In this document: in pieces, positions 1 to 8,641 of the stretch
Position numbering within the stretch: position 1 is the stretch's first letter
Layout of the letters: the number at the start of each line of letters is the position of its first letter
Origin: Maridesulfovibrio sp.
GTDB taxonomy: Bacteria; Desulfobacterota; Desulfovibrionia; Desulfovibrionales; Desulfovibrionaceae
Direction of reading: 5' to 3'
Assembly: GCF_963676065.1 (NCBI RefSeq)
Contig: NZ_OY780933.1
Coordinates: 2,264,001 to 2,328,000, forward strand
Length of the DNA: 64,000 nt
Translations under genes and position numbers: made by a program
The notes under the pieces: generated by a model
What the model was told of the DNA's origin: nothing
What the model saw: the letters and a program-made list of their open reading frames with translations, nothing else
Database searches by the model: none

Positions 1-567
1 AAAAAATTTCTGGACGAGTTTTCCAAATATTGTCCCATCCTTGTGAAGCAGGGCGCTTATCAGCCCCTATTTGCCCGCTCTAAGATAATTTTGAATCAAT
101 CTGCCGCCGGGGAATTAAATTACCGCACTTTTGAGACCGCAGCCTGCGGTGCAGCCGTTTTAACCGAAGATTGTGATAATGGTCTTCTGGATTTATTCAG
201 TCCCGGGGAAAATATTCTGCCCCTGTACGAAAGGGGGAATGCGAGACATGCTGCGGAAATTGCTCTTGAAGCGCTCAGCAATGAAAAAAAACTGGCAGAA
301 ATTTCCCGCGAGGGCGAGCGGTTGGTCAATGAAAAACACAGCTCTCTTGCCCGCGCGCAGGAACTGCTCGATTCCATTGATTCTTTTTCTGCTTCCGTAA
401 GCAGGCGCATAGTCGGCGGCGAATTCATTAGGTCAAAGCTGGCTCTTGCCGCAATGTTCATTAGCGGCGAGTCGCAGACAATGCTTCCTGCGCATATAAT
501 CCAGCACTTTGATGAGATCGCAAATACCTATCAGGACCGCTGGGATAAGGTTCACCTGTTTTCTTAA
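1..567 (+). CDS. Glycosyltransferase, C-terminal part (CgeB/GT4-like), 5' truncated
   Basis: The reading frame is open from base 1 and stops with TAA at 565-567, so only the last 188 residues are seen. The segment with N-Q-S-A-A-G-E-L-N-Y-R and then F-E-T-A-A-C-G-A near the start of the visible part is typical of the nucleotide-sugar-binding half of CgeB-like glycosyltransferases (Glyco_trans_1_2), where a flexible loop is followed by E-x-x-A-C-G. The rest is helical, with no membrane segment. The family transfers sugars onto surface polysaccharides or flagellin-like acceptors in the cytoplasm; the acceptor cannot be told here. An internal GTG at 43 is not a likely true start because the homologous sequence continues upstream of it. 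Confidence 0.7.
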   Translation, partial: KKFLDEFSKYCPILVKQGAYQPLFARSKIILNQSAAGELNYRTFETAACGAAVLTEDCDNGLLDLFSPGENILPLYERGNARHAAEIALEALSNEKKLAEISREGERLVNEKHSSLARAQELLDSIDSFSASVSRRIVGGEFIRSKLALAAMFISGESQTMLPAHIIQHFDEIANTYQDRWDKVHLFS

Positions 568-737
568 TATGTTGCCCGTCTGCGCTGCATGAGTTCACTA
601 TAATTGGCCGGTCCCGCTGTTGACCGTCCGCTGGTTAATGATTATTCCTCTTCGTTCTTGGAAAAAACAACTGCCGTGATTCAGGTTTCTCCCTGTCCGG
701 CAGGTGAAATAAATATCGATTCCTTTTGGAGGTTTCC

Positions 738-1457
738 TTGAAAAATATTGCGTTGAAGCCCGAAGCTTCTTTTGATGAATTGCTTGCAGCCGCCCGAAAT
801 AAGTTCGGAGCAGTCAAGTTTGAAGAAGTTAAGGTGGGTGACCGGATTTTTGAATTGGCTCAGATCGCGGATATGCCGGCATATCTTGATAAGCTCGTGA
901 ACAAGGCTCGCGGTGGCAAGAAAATTGACCTGCCGCTCTGGGCGAAGATCTGGCCTTCCTCTCTGGTGCTCGGTTTTTACGCGCTTAAGTTCAAGGCCGC
1001 CGATGGAGCTAAATTTCTCGAGGTGGGAACTGACGGAGGGCTTTGCGGAATGATCGCTGCCAGCCGTGGTTACGAGGTTGTCCTTGCCGATACGGATGAT
1101 GACGCGCTTCTCTTCGCCCGCCTCAATGTCTGCCGCAACAAGCTTGATGATAAAATCAGCATGCGTAAAGTTGATTTTGCAGAGACCGATCTGGATGAAA
1201 AATTCAATTACATTCTTGGATGCGAAATTCTGCATCGTGACGATGTGGCCGAGGCTTTACCCGGATTCATAATCAGACACCTCGCGGATGACAAAGGGGC
1301 CGAAGTTCTCCTTGCCATGGATAAAAAACGTGGTGGTAAGAAATTTTTCGAGCAGACCAAAGACAGCTACCGCCTTATGCGGCAGGAAGTCCCGTTTGCC
1401 GGTAATCAGGGTGAGGGTAAATCCATTGTTTCTCTGGTCAGAATGGGGGTTAAGTAA
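738..1457 (+). CDS. Class I SAM-dependent methyltransferase
   Basis: A 239-residue protein. The SAM-binding motif I is F-L-E-V-G-T-D-G-G-L-C-G near residue 95, followed by an acidic strand end (V-L-A-D-T-D) and a post-motif helix, as in small-molecule or lysine methyltransferases of the METTL21/Methyltransf_16 type; a W-P preceding motif I (K-I-W-P-S-S) supports that group. The TTG start at 738 is chosen because GGAGG at 728-732 lies 5 bases upstream; an in-frame TTG at 726 has no ribosome-binding site. The stop overlaps the next ATG (TAATG), so it is translationally coupled to the YcaO gene. The substrate is unknown; the neighbour suggests a peptide or protein. Confidence 0.7.
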   Translation: MKNIALKPEASFDELLAAARNKFGAVKFEEVKVGDRIFELAQIADMPAYLDKLVNKARGGKKIDLPLWAKIWPSSLVLGFYALKFKAADGAKFLEVGTDGGLCGMIAASRGYEVVLADTDDDALLFARLNVCRNKLDDKISMRKVDFAETDLDEKFNYILGCEILHRDDVAEALPGFIIRHLADDKGAEVLLAMDKKRGGKKFFEQTKDSYRLMRQEVPFAGNQGEGKSIVSLVRMGVK

Positions 1458-3184
1458 TGCTTGAGCTTAAATCATGCCCCAAAGTATACTCCAAGGATCA
1501 GGATAAAGCTGTAAGTCCGGAAGAGACTGTTGCACGCGTTAAAGCTCTGCTTGATGAAAAATGTAACGGTGTTTTAAAGTGTACCCGGAAAGTCGATACA
1601 GGGCGTCTGGGGATTCCTGTGTTCATCAGTGAATGCGGTGACGAAGCCCGCGAAGTGATGCCTACCCGTAAGCAGATGGGTAAGGGCGCTTCCGTGGCTC
1701 AGGCCGAGGCTTCCGCGTTGATGGAGCTGGTCGAAAGGTTCAGCTTCTTCAGTTTCTGGGCCAATCGCGAAAATTTTACCCTTGCCACCTATAGTGAGGC
1801 CGAAGAACTCTGGCCCGGCAAGGTTATTTCCATAGAGAAGATTTTACAGTCCGTCGGTGAGGATATAGACCCCGGTAAAGCACGCGTCATTCTTGATCTG
1901 GTGCGCTGGCATTTTTATCCGGCACTGAATGTCCACACCGGTGAAGAAGAATATGTGCCATTGGACTGGTTTAAAATTCTTAATGAATTTAACGGTGCGT
2001 CCGCCGGTAACTCACCAGAAGAATCTGTCCTTCAGGGGGGCAGCGAGCTGGTTGAAAGGCATGTTTGTGCCGTCATCGATCGTGAACGTCCTGAAGTTCC
2101 GGTTATCGATCCCGCTTCCTGCGACGATGAAGTGCTCTCCAATCTCTGTAAATGTTTTGATGATAACGATATAAAATACATCATCAATGACTTTTCACTC
2201 GGTATGCCTTTGCCTACTGTAGCTGTTACCGCATGGGACCCATCAACTTTTCCGGGTATGAGTGAAATTGTTTTCACTGCCGGAACATCCGCTTCCCCGT
2301 GTAAGGCTGCAATCCGCGCCTTTACCGAAGTGGCACAGCTAGCAGGGGATTTTGAGACCGGGCGGGTTTACGAGGCTTCCGGGCTGCCTAAGTTCACCGA
2401 GATTGAGCAGACCGGATGGCTTGAAGCAGGGGAGTGCGTAAAAATGAAATCCCTGCCGTCTGTTGAGGGCGAAGATATTTACGACGAGCTGAAATCTTTT
2501 GCCGCTCAATTGGATGAAAAAGGTTACACCCTTTACACGGTCGACACCACACATCCTGAATTGGGCGTTTCCGCAAATTACAATTTCGTGCCCGGATTTC
2601 AGTTTCGCGAGCGCACCCCGCACGCAAGCCTCGGCCTTTTCGTAGGTCGCATTTTGTCAGAGAAAGTAGCGCTTGATCTCGCCGGGGACGGGCTGGATGT
2701 AATTTCCGACATCTACGGTGAACCTTATTTTATACCGTTTTTCGAGGGAATGCTGGCTCTGCGCGGAGGCGATACCGCACGTGCTGTCGATATGTTCAGC
2801 ATAGCTGTTGACCTTCAGCCTGCGGACGAAGAGAAGGCGTTGTCTGCATTTTACACCGCCTATGCACTCTCCCTTGAAGAGCGTTGGTCGGAAACAATTC
2901 CCTATCTCGACCGGGCCATTGAGCTTGACGACGAGGCCAAGGAGTATTTCAATCTGCGCGGTGTGGCTAAATTTAAAGCTAAGGATTATGCCGTGGCTGC
3001 AGTTGATTTCAAAGCCGCGCTTGCGCTTGATAGCGGATCAGCTTCCGACCTTGCCAATCTTGGATTGTGTCATAAATTTATGGGCGAAGATGATGAAGCC
3101 ATCGAGTATCTTACCACCGCTTTGGAGCTTGACCCGTCTCTTGATTATGCGTTGCCGCATCTTCAGGAGTTACTCGATAAATAA
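1457..3184 (+). CDS. YcaO-domain protein with C-terminal TPR repeats
   Basis: 575 residues. Residues about 60-400 form a YcaO domain; the ATP/Mg-binding signature is visible as A-E-A-S-A-L-M-E-L-V-E-R-F around residue 90 and the second acidic motif L-Q-G-G-S-E-L-V-E-R-H around residue 195. The last ~140 residues are three tetratricopeptide repeats. YcaO enzymes use ATP to activate backbone amides for cyclisation or thioamidation, and Escherichia coli YcaO helps RimO-dependent S12 methylthiolation. No cyclodehydratase partner or TfuA is adjacent, so a ribosomally made natural product is unlikely. It is coupled to a methyltransferase and precedes dsrC by 196 bp, which hints at a role in modifying a protein or in sulfur transfer. 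The product is not known. Confidence 0.85.
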   Translation: MLELKSCPKVYSKDQDKAVSPEETVARVKALLDEKCNGVLKCTRKVDTGRLGIPVFISECGDEAREVMPTRKQMGKGASVAQAEASALMELVERFSFFSFWANRENFTLATYSEAEELWPGKVISIEKILQSVGEDIDPGKARVILDLVRWHFYPALNVHTGEEEYVPLDWFKILNEFNGASAGNSPEESVLQGGSELVERHVCAVIDRERPEVPVIDPASCDDEVLSNLCKCFDDNDIKYIINDFSLGMPLPTVAVTAWDPSTFPGMSEIVFTAGTSASPCKAAIRAFTEVAQLAGDFETGRVYEASGLPKFTEIEQTGWLEAGECVKMKSLPSVEGEDIYDELKSFAAQLDEKGYTLYTVDTTHPELGVSANYNFVPGFQFRERTPHASLGLFVGRILSEKVALDLAGDGLDVISDIYGEPYFIPFFEGMLALRGGDTARAVDMFSIAVDLQPADEEKALSAFYTAYALSLEERWSETIPYLDRAIELDDEAKEYFNLRGVAKFKAKDYAVAAVDFKAALALDSGSASDLANLGLCHKFMGEDDEAIEYLTTALELDPSLDYALPHLQELLDK

Positions 3185-3218
3185 ATTGCAGTTTTGTCCC
3201 CTTCAGTTAAGAACTTGA

Positions 3219-3247
3219 TTGACAAGAAAGGGTTTAAAGGCTTATTT
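3219..3247 (+). promoter_or_regulatory. Sigma-70-type promoter for dsrC
   Basis: TTGACA at 3219-3224 and TTATTT at 3242-3247 are separated by 17 bases. The -35 is a perfect consensus. It lies about 130 bases upstream of the dsrC ATG, giving a long leader. Confidence 0.6.
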
Positions 3248-3293
3248 CATCTGGAGCAAAAAGGCGAAAGCTTTTGAGTGCAAAATAGTCGTG

Positions 3294-3314
3294 AAACAGC
3301 GGATCGCTGTTTTT
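3294..3314 (+). promoter_or_regulatory. Hairpin with U-tract in the dsrC leader
   Basis: A perfect 8-bp inverted repeat (AAACAGCG at 3294-3301, CGCTGTTT at 3305-3312) with a 3-base loop runs into a T tract. It lies between the promoter and the dsrC ribosome-binding site, so it may act as an attenuator, a processing site or a leader-stabilising stem. Confidence 0.4.
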
Positions 3315-3380
3315 GGATATGGCAGATTCGGCTGAGGTCGAACTACAGTAATAAATGTAAATATTCCTAGGAGTATTATT

Positions 3381-3698
3381 ATGGCTATCGTAGAATTCGA
3401 AGGCAAAAGCTTTGACGTTGATGAAGATGGTTTCCTCCTGAAATTTGAAGACTGGTGCCCTGAGTGGGTTGACTACTGCAAAGAAGGCGAAGGTATCAAA
3501 GAACTCAACGAAGAACATCAGAAAGTTATCGACTTCCTGCAGGACTACTACAAAAAGAACGGTATCGCTCCTATGGTGCGTATCCTCTCTAAAGTTACTG
3601 GTTTCAAACTGAAACACATCTACGAACTGTTCCCCTCCGGTCCCGGTAAAGGAGCATGTAAGATGGCTGGTCTTCCTAAGCCTACTGGCTGCGTTTAG
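3381..3698 (+). CDS. dsrC: DsrC, sulfur carrier of dissimilatory sulfite reduction
   Basis: 105 residues, the normal DsrC length. The C-terminal arm ends in G-A-C-K-M-A-G-L-P-K-P-T-G-C-V, so both redox cysteines are present (Cys93 and the penultimate Cys104, ten residues between them). This separates true DsrC from TusE-like relatives, which keep only the last cysteine. During sulfite reduction by DsrAB these cysteines take up the sulfur as a trisulfide that the membrane DsrMKJOP complex reduces. The protein is acidic and cytoplasmic. AGGAGT sits 7 bases before ATG. It is a single-gene unit with its own promoter and strong terminator, which fits its usual very high expression in sulfate reducers; dsrAB is not in this window. 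Confidence 0.97.
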   Translation: MAIVEFEGKSFDVDEDGFLLKFEDWCPEWVDYCKEGEGIKELNEEHQKVIDFLQDYYKKNGIAPMVRILSKVTGFKLKHIYELFPSGPGKGACKMAGLPKPTGCV

Positions 3699-3723
3699 TT
3701 CCAGACAGCTTTCAGAATATTTG

Positions 3724-3752
3724 GGCGGGATCTTCGCGATCCCGCCTTTTTT
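3724..3752 (+). terminator. Intrinsic terminator after dsrC
   Basis: A perfect 9-bp GC-rich stem (GGCGGGATC / GATCCCGCC) with a 5-base loop is followed by six T. Confidence 0.93.
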
Positions 3753-3773
3753 GTTCACATATGACAGGTAGAT

Positions 3774-3830
3774 GACTGGTGACGGTCCGGTTACTATATG
3801 AATGGGGATAGTGACTGGTAACGGCCCGGT
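3774..3830 (+). repeat. Short direct repeat between dsrC and rpmE
   Basis: Two 18-bp copies (3774-3791 and 3813-3830) of the form GACTGGTrACGGyCCGGT differ at two positions and repeat with a 39-bp period. No gene overlaps them; their role is unknown. Confidence 0.6.
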
Positions 3831-4006
3831 AGTCGAATCTTCAGCAGGCATCTGCTGTCAGTTGGCCCTGCCGCTTGACGAAAGTCCGGTCGGCTTGTTA
3901 TTTTAATCCACTTTAATTTACGAAACAGGTCAAATAAACCTTGCATATTATCAGTAGCAGGGGTATTGGGCTGTGTTTCCACGGTTAACAAAGACAGGAG
4001 AAAGTC

Positions 4007-4237
4007 ATGAAAAAAGATATCCATCCTAAACTTCATAAGGCAACAGTCCGCTGTCACTGCGGCTATGAGTCTGAACTTTACTCTACACTGGGTGAAGAAA
4101 TCAGCACTGAAATTTGCTCCAATTGCCATCCTTTTTACACTGGTAAACAGCGTTTTGTTGATACCGCCGGTCGTATCGATCGCTTCAAGAAGAAGTTCGG
4201 TAACTTCGACGCTGCAAGCAAAGTTAAAGGCAACTAG
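4007..4237 (+). CDS. rpmE: 50S ribosomal protein L31, zinc-binding type
   Basis: 76 residues starting M-K-K-D-I-H-P, as in bacterial L31. The zinc ligands are present: C-H-C near residue 16-18 and C-S-N-C at about 37-40, so this is the C+ form. The conserved F-Y-T-G-K-Q-R and [10 protein letters not shown] motifs follow. L31 bridges the two ribosomal subunits in the central protuberance. AGGAG lies 7 bases before ATG. A strong terminator follows, so it is its own unit; the next genes (DUF1385, prfA, prmC) form the usual rpmE neighbourhood. Confidence 0.97.
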   Translation: MKKDIHPKLHKATVRCHCGYESELYSTLGEEISTEICSNCHPFYTGKQRFVDTAGRIDRFKKKFGNFDAASKVKGN

Positions 4238-4264
4238 CTTATCTTTTTGCGGTTTTGCCGCGTA

Positions 4265-4309
4265 AACATGCCTCTGTCGTATTGTGCGGCAGAGGCATGT
4301 TCTTTTTTT
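4265..4309 (+). terminator. Intrinsic terminator after rpmE
   Basis: A perfect 12-bp stem (AACATGCCTCTG / CAGAGGCATGTT) with a 13-base loop is followed by CTTTTTTT. Confidence 0.93.
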
Positions 4310-4479
4310 GATTTTTCAAAGTCCTGCATCGTAGCCGGGTGGGACGTTTCCTATCCCTCCCCGCTGTCTTTTCTGTAATGATATTCAATCTCAGTCTTGC
4401 TTGACTGCCGATAGTGATTAATTTACTGAGAAGCATTACTATTTTACAGGCCGCTGGTCTAATAAGTGAGGAAACGGAT

Positions 4480-5427
4480 TTGAAATTACCTCTTCTCGTG
4501 TCCGCTGCCAAATCAGTTGGCGGACAGGCTGTTATCGAAGGCGTTATGATGCGCGCAAAGGACAATCTTGCCATTGCTGTCCGCCGACCTGACGGCGAAA
4601 TCACTGTTGAAGTCCGTCCCTGGTTTTCTATGACACCCGCGTTTATGAAGAAACCTTTTCTGCGCGGTTTTCCAATTTTTATGGAAACTATGGTTAACGG
4701 AGTCAAAGCCCTTAATTATTCTGCCACACAGGCTCTCGACGAAGAGGAAGACGGCGAACTGACCACCTTCCACCTTGTGCTGACCATGGCCTTTGCGCTC
4801 GGTGCTGCGCTCGGACTTTTTGTTGTGCTGCCGCACTTTTTTTCCGTGGCGATGAAATGGTGGGGGATTTCAGGCGGTGTGGACTCCTTGAGTTTTCACG
4901 TCTGGGACGGCTTTTTCAAGATGCTCATGTTTCTCGGTTACATTATTTCAATTTCATTTGTGCCGGATATTAAACGTGTGTTTGAATACCACGGTGCAGA
5001 GCACAAGGCTATCTGGGCTTACGAGGCCGGTGGCAACCTTGATGTCTGCGAAATTAAGAAATTCAGCAGGCTCCATCCCCGTTGTGGAACAGCATTTCTG
5101 CTTTTTGTGCTGGTGGTGAGTATTCTGCTTTTTACTGTGCTGGTTCCCTTGATTGTTTCGATCTGGGTGCCGAAAGTATTTGTGCTTAAACATTTATATA
5201 TAGTTGGTATCAAGCTGCTGCTGATGGCTCCTGTTAGTGCTGTCGCTTATGAAATGATCAAGGCGTCTTCCAAGCATGAGGATAAAGCCCTGTGCAAAGC
5301 CGCCTGTCTGCCCGGTATGGGAATGCAGCTGCTGACTACCCGCGAACCCGATGAAGAGCAGATCGCAGTTGCTCTCGCGGCATTGAATTCGGCGGTTGCT
5401 GCCGAGGCTGATGGAGGAAACAGCTGA
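4480..5427 (+). CDS. DUF1385 family integral membrane protein
   Basis: 315 residues. The family hallmark [12 protein letters not shown] occurs near the N-terminus, followed by several hydrophobic segments (about residues 85-110, 140-160, 200-225 and 240-260). The conserved [10 protein letters not shown] and H-P-R-C-G-T-A-F motifs are metal- or ligand-like His/Cys-rich signatures of this family (Bacillus subtilis YqhQ group). Its biochemical role is unknown. The TTG at 4480 is preferred since GAGGA lies 7 bases before it and the conserved region begins just after; the frame extends upstream to a GTG at 4414 without support. The stop overlaps the prfA start, so the two are coupled, an arrangement conserved in many bacteria. 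Confidence 0.85.
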   Translation: MKLPLLVSAAKSVGGQAVIEGVMMRAKDNLAIAVRRPDGEITVEVRPWFSMTPAFMKKPFLRGFPIFMETMVNGVKALNYSATQALDEEEDGELTTFHLVLTMAFALGAALGLFVVLPHFFSVAMKWWGISGGVDSLSFHVWDGFFKMLMFLGYIISISFVPDIKRVFEYHGAEHKAIWAYEAGGNLDVCEIKKFSRLHPRCGTAFLLFVLVVSILLFTVLVPLIVSIWVPKVFVLKHLYIVGIKLLLMAPVSAVAYEMIKASSKHEDKALCKAACLPGMGMQLLTTREPDEEQIAVALAALNSAVAAEADGGNS

Positions 5428-6500
5428 TGTTTGCCAAATTGGAAGATATTGAACGTTCTTTCATGGATCTGGAGCAGGAGCTCGCAGACCCGGAAGTATA
5501 TAATAATCAGGACCGCTATCGCAAAGTAACCATGGCTCACGCCGAGCTTGGTGATGTTGTTGAAGCTTTCCGTGAATATAAGAAGCTTTCCGCTGACCTT
5601 GAAGACAACAAGGAAATGGCCAAGGATTCCGATCCTGAAATCCGTGAAATGGCCGAGATGGAAATTGCTGAAATCAAGGACCGGATGCCTAAGCTGGAAG
5701 AGGAGCTTAAACTCCTGCTTCTGCCTAAAGATCCCATGGATGGTAAGAACATCATCCTTGAAATACGTGCCGGTACCGGCGGTGAAGAAGCTGCTCTTTT
5801 TGCAGCTGACCTTTTCCGGATGTATTCACGCTTTGCCGAGTCCAACGGTTGGAAGGTTGAAGTCATGAACTCCAACCCCACCGGAACAGGCGGTTTCAAA
5901 GAAATCATTGCCGCCATCAGCGGCAGTCGCATCTATTCCAAAATGAAATATGAGTCCGGTACTCATCGCGTTCAGCGTGTTCCCGCTACCGAGACTCAGG
6001 GACGTATTCATACATCTGCTGCCACGGTGGCAATCATGCCCGAGGCGGAAGAAGTTGATGTTCAGGTGCGTACCGAAGACCTGCGCGTCGATGTCTTTCG
6101 CGCTTCAGGTCCCGGCGGTCAGTCTGTTAACACCACTGACTCCGCTATCCGTATTACTCACCTGCCTACCGGGCTTGTTGTTATTTGTCAGGACGAAAAG
6201 TCCCAGCACAAGAATAAGGCCAAAGCTATGAAAGTTCTTTGTTCACGCCTGTTGCAGGCTGAACAGGACAAACAGCATGCTGAAATGGCTGAGCAGCGTC
6301 GTGCTCAGGTCGGCTCCGGGGACCGTTCCGAACGCATCCGTACTTACAACTTTCCGCAGGGCAGGGTAACGGATCATCGCATCAACCTGACTCTTTATAA
6401 ACTCGACTCAGTAATTGAAGGCGATATGAATGAGCTGGTCGATTCGCTCGTAAGTCACTACCAGTCCGAAGCCCTTAAGCAGCAGGCTCAGGACGGTTAA
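5427..6500 (+). CDS. prfA: Peptide chain release factor 1
   Basis: 357 residues, the normal RF1 length. The stop-codon recognition P-A-T tripeptide is in [13 protein letters not shown], which marks RF1 (UAA/UAG) rather than RF2. The catalytic G-G-Q loop (S-G-P-G-G-Q-S-V-N) lies around residue 230. The N-terminal ~110 residues are the coiled-coil domain 1. Translation is coupled to the upstream DUF1385 gene by a 1-base overlap. The methyltransferase that modifies the GGQ glutamine, PrmC, is encoded just downstream. Confidence 0.97.
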   Translation: MFAKLEDIERSFMDLEQELADPEVYNNQDRYRKVTMAHAELGDVVEAFREYKKLSADLEDNKEMAKDSDPEIREMAEMEIAEIKDRMPKLEEELKLLLLPKDPMDGKNIILEIRAGTGGEEAALFAADLFRMYSRFAESNGWKVEVMNSNPTGTGGFKEIIAAISGSRIYSKMKYESGTHRVQRVPATETQGRIHTSAATVAIMPEAEEVDVQVRTEDLRVDVFRASGPGGQSVNTTDSAIRITHLPTGLVVICQDEKSQHKNKAKAMKVLCSRLLQAEQDKQHAEMAEQRRAQVGSGDRSERIRTYNFPQGRVTDHRINLTLYKLDSVIEGDMNELVDSLVSHYQSEALKQQAQDG

Positions 6501-6559
6501 TGCAGCCTGATACATTCAATTAAGCCTTGAAGGTTTAAATTTAATGAAATGCATTTCAG

Positions 6560-6590
6560 AACGGGATATTAATTCAATATCCCGTTTTTA
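6560..6590 (+). terminator. Intrinsic terminator after prfA
   Basis: A perfect 11-bp stem (AACGGGATATT / AATATCCCGTT) with a 5-base loop is followed by TTTTA. It separates prfA from prmC, so prmC may depend on readthrough or its own promoter. Confidence 0.85.
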
Positions 6591-6611
6591 TTTTATTCCC
6601 GGAGATGAGAT

Positions 6612-7475
6612 TTGTCTGAACCGAAATTAAAGGATGTCTTATCCAGAGCCACTGCCGTGCTTAGCGAAGCAGGGGTTGATTCACCGGCTTTGTCAGCTCA
6701 GTTACTGGCGGAGAAGGTTTTCGGGCTGGATCGCCTCGGTCTGATTATGGAGATGGGCCGTGCTGTAAAGGAAGGTCCGGTTGCCGAGTTTATGGAACTG
6801 GTCGAGCGCAGGGCGTCCGGCGAACCTGCGGCTTATATTTTGGGAGTGAAGGAATTTTTCGGACTGGAGTTTAAGGTCGGTCCCGGAGTGCTGATCCCGC
6901 GCCCTGAGACTGAGGAAATAGTCGAAAAAGTGCAGGACTTATTCGGCGCTGACGATAATTTTTTGTTCTCAGATTTTGGAACCGGGTCAGGAATCCTTGC
7001 TGTGACTGTGGCTAAACTCTTTCCCCGTTCGAGGGGGATCGCTGTTGATCTCAGTCCTGCCGCGCTCGAAATTGCGCAGGAAAATGCGCGTTTGCACGAA
7101 GTGGACGACAGGGTGCAGTTTGTGCTGGCTGATTTCAATCGACCGCTACTTTCTGAGGCTAAGTTTGACCTTATTCTGGCCAATCCACCCTACCTCTGCG
7201 AAGCTGAGCTGGATGAGATAAGTTACGAAGTTGCCGAGTTCGAGCCGGTTTCCGCATTGGTCAGCGGGCCGTTGGGTGATGAAGACATCCGGGGCAGCGT
7301 TCCCCATATAGGTGCAGCCTTGAAAAAAGGCGGAATGTCGTTCATGGAGATCGGCTACCTTCAGGGAAAAGTGGCGTATGATATTTTTGACTCTTGCGCG
7401 GATTTTTCAGGAGGCGTTGAGGTTGTGAAAGATCTTTCCGGGCATGATCGAATTGTTGTGGCTGAAAAGAGATAG
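6612..7475 (+). CDS. prmC: Release factor glutamine N5-methyltransferase PrmC
   Basis: 287 residues. The N-terminal five-helix RF-binding domain is followed by a SAM-binding Rossmann fold (D-F-G-T-G-S-G-I-L-A around residue 118). The catalytic N-P-P-Y motif is at residues 191-194, and V-L-I-P-R-P-E-T-E precedes motif I as in all HemK/PrmC proteins. It methylates the glutamine of the GGQ motif in RF1 and RF2. The start is TTG with CCCGGAGATGAG upstream. Placement after prfA is conserved across bacteria. Confidence 0.96.
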   Translation: MSEPKLKDVLSRATAVLSEAGVDSPALSAQLLAEKVFGLDRLGLIMEMGRAVKEGPVAEFMELVERRASGEPAAYILGVKEFFGLEFKVGPGVLIPRPETEEIVEKVQDLFGADDNFLFSDFGTGSGILAVTVAKLFPRSRGIAVDLSPAALEIAQENARLHEVDDRVQFVLADFNRPLLSEAKFDLILANPPYLCEAELDEISYEVAEFEPVSALVSGPLGDEDIRGSVPHIGAALKKGGMSFMEIGYLQGKVAYDIFDSCADFSGGVEVVKDLSGHDRIVVAEKR

Positions 7476-7647
7476 CTTTGTTGCAGGGTTGCAAAAAAAC
7501 CACAACGTATGTTTGATGTTGTTGTAAAAAAACAACTAGTTACGATTGTTAAAAAATATATTAATAAAAAACTAATAAAATAAGTACCTTAGATGATAAG
7601 CGAAAGTGGCATATTCTTTGCTTGTGTTAGAGGCAACAGGAGATAAT

Positions 7648-8574
7648 ATGCTACAAACTACAATTCAGAATACAGTAAGATGCAAAGGCGTCGGGCTCCA
7701 CAGTGGTAAACAGGTGGAAATCGTACTTAGACCTGCTGTAGAAGATACCGGAATACTTTTTTCATTACACACCGGTTCTGGAAGTTCCTTCATTACTCCC
7801 AATCCAAATCTGGTTGTAGCCACCGGCCTTGCCACTACCCTTGGCAACGGACAGGATTCTGTTTCCACAGTCGAACACCTGCTCGCCGCTCTGCGCGGAA
7901 TGGGCATTGATAATATCCACGTAGAAGTCAGAGGTAATGAGCTGCCCATTATGGACGGCAGCGCAGGTCCTTTCGTTTATTTGCTCCGTCAGGCCGGTGT
8001 GCGCGAGCTCGCAAAGGCCCGTAAGGTTCTGGCTGTGACTAAATCAATTAATTTTGAGCAGGACGGAAAATACGTCAGGGCTTTTCCTCATGACGGTTTC
8101 GCTGTTGATTACACTATTGATTTCGGTCATCCCCAGATCGGTAAACAAACCCTTTCCCTTGAAATTACTCCTGATGTTTTTATGGATGAGCTGGCAAAAG
8201 CCAGAACTTTCGGCTTCCTGAAAGAAGTAGAATATCTGCATGCAAACGGTCTAGCTCTTGGCGGATCTCTTGATAACGCGGTTGTCCTTGATGACTACGG
8301 TATTCTTAATGACGGCGGTCTCCGTTTTGCTGACGAGTTTGTAAGGCATAAAATGCTCGATTTTATCGGTGATATGGCTGTTCTAGAAGTGCCGCTGCAG
8401 GGCCGCTTTGAAGTTTATGCTTCCGGTCACGCACTGAATAATTGTTTCCTGAAATATCTGCATGAAAACGCTGTTGACTATCTTGAAGAACATGTTCTCG
8501 AGCCTGTCCCCGGTAAGGTTGCTGAAAAAGGTTTTACCGCTGTTGCTCCGGATGCTATCCCTGCCCCAGCCTAG
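7648..8574 (+). CDS. lpxC: UDP-3-O-acyl-N-acetylglucosamine deacetylase LpxC
   Basis: 308 residues. It begins M-L-Q-T-T-I-Q-N-T-V-R-C-K-G-V-G-L-H-S-G, the canonical N-terminus, so ATG 7648 (AGGAG 7 bases upstream) is chosen over an upstream in-frame codon at 7606. Zinc ligands are visible as His77 (T-V-E-H), His234 and Asp238 (H-K-M-L-D), with the general-base His261 in S-G-H-A. LpxC catalyses the committed step of lipid A synthesis in the cytoplasm. The 172-bp upstream gap is very AT-rich and probably holds the promoter. A terminator follows. Confidence 0.97.
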   Translation: MLQTTIQNTVRCKGVGLHSGKQVEIVLRPAVEDTGILFSLHTGSGSSFITPNPNLVVATGLATTLGNGQDSVSTVEHLLAALRGMGIDNIHVEVRGNELPIMDGSAGPFVYLLRQAGVRELAKARKVLAVTKSINFEQDGKYVRAFPHDGFAVDYTIDFGHPQIGKQTLSLEITPDVFMDELAKARTFGFLKEVEYLHANGLALGGSLDNAVVLDDYGILNDGGLRFADEFVRHKMLDFIGDMAVLEVPLQGRFEVYASGHALNNCFLKYLHENAVDYLEEHVLEPVPGKVAEKGFTAVAPDAIPAPA

Positions 8575-8599
8575 CCTTTATCTTTTATAAAATTTTTAG

Positions 8600-8630
8600 A
8601 GACCTGCCGTAATTGGTGGGTCTTTTTTTT
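8600..8630 (+). terminator. Intrinsic terminator after lpxC
   Basis: An imperfect stem (AGACC..CC / GG..GGTCT) is followed by eight T. It ends just before the ribosome-binding site of the next gene. Confidence 0.8.
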
Positions 8631-8641
8631 GAGGAGATTGC

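Noticed and set aside
3234..3851. 205-residue minus-strand frame over dsrC
   Set aside because: Covers the dsrC promoter, gene and terminator on the opposite strand; no family features.
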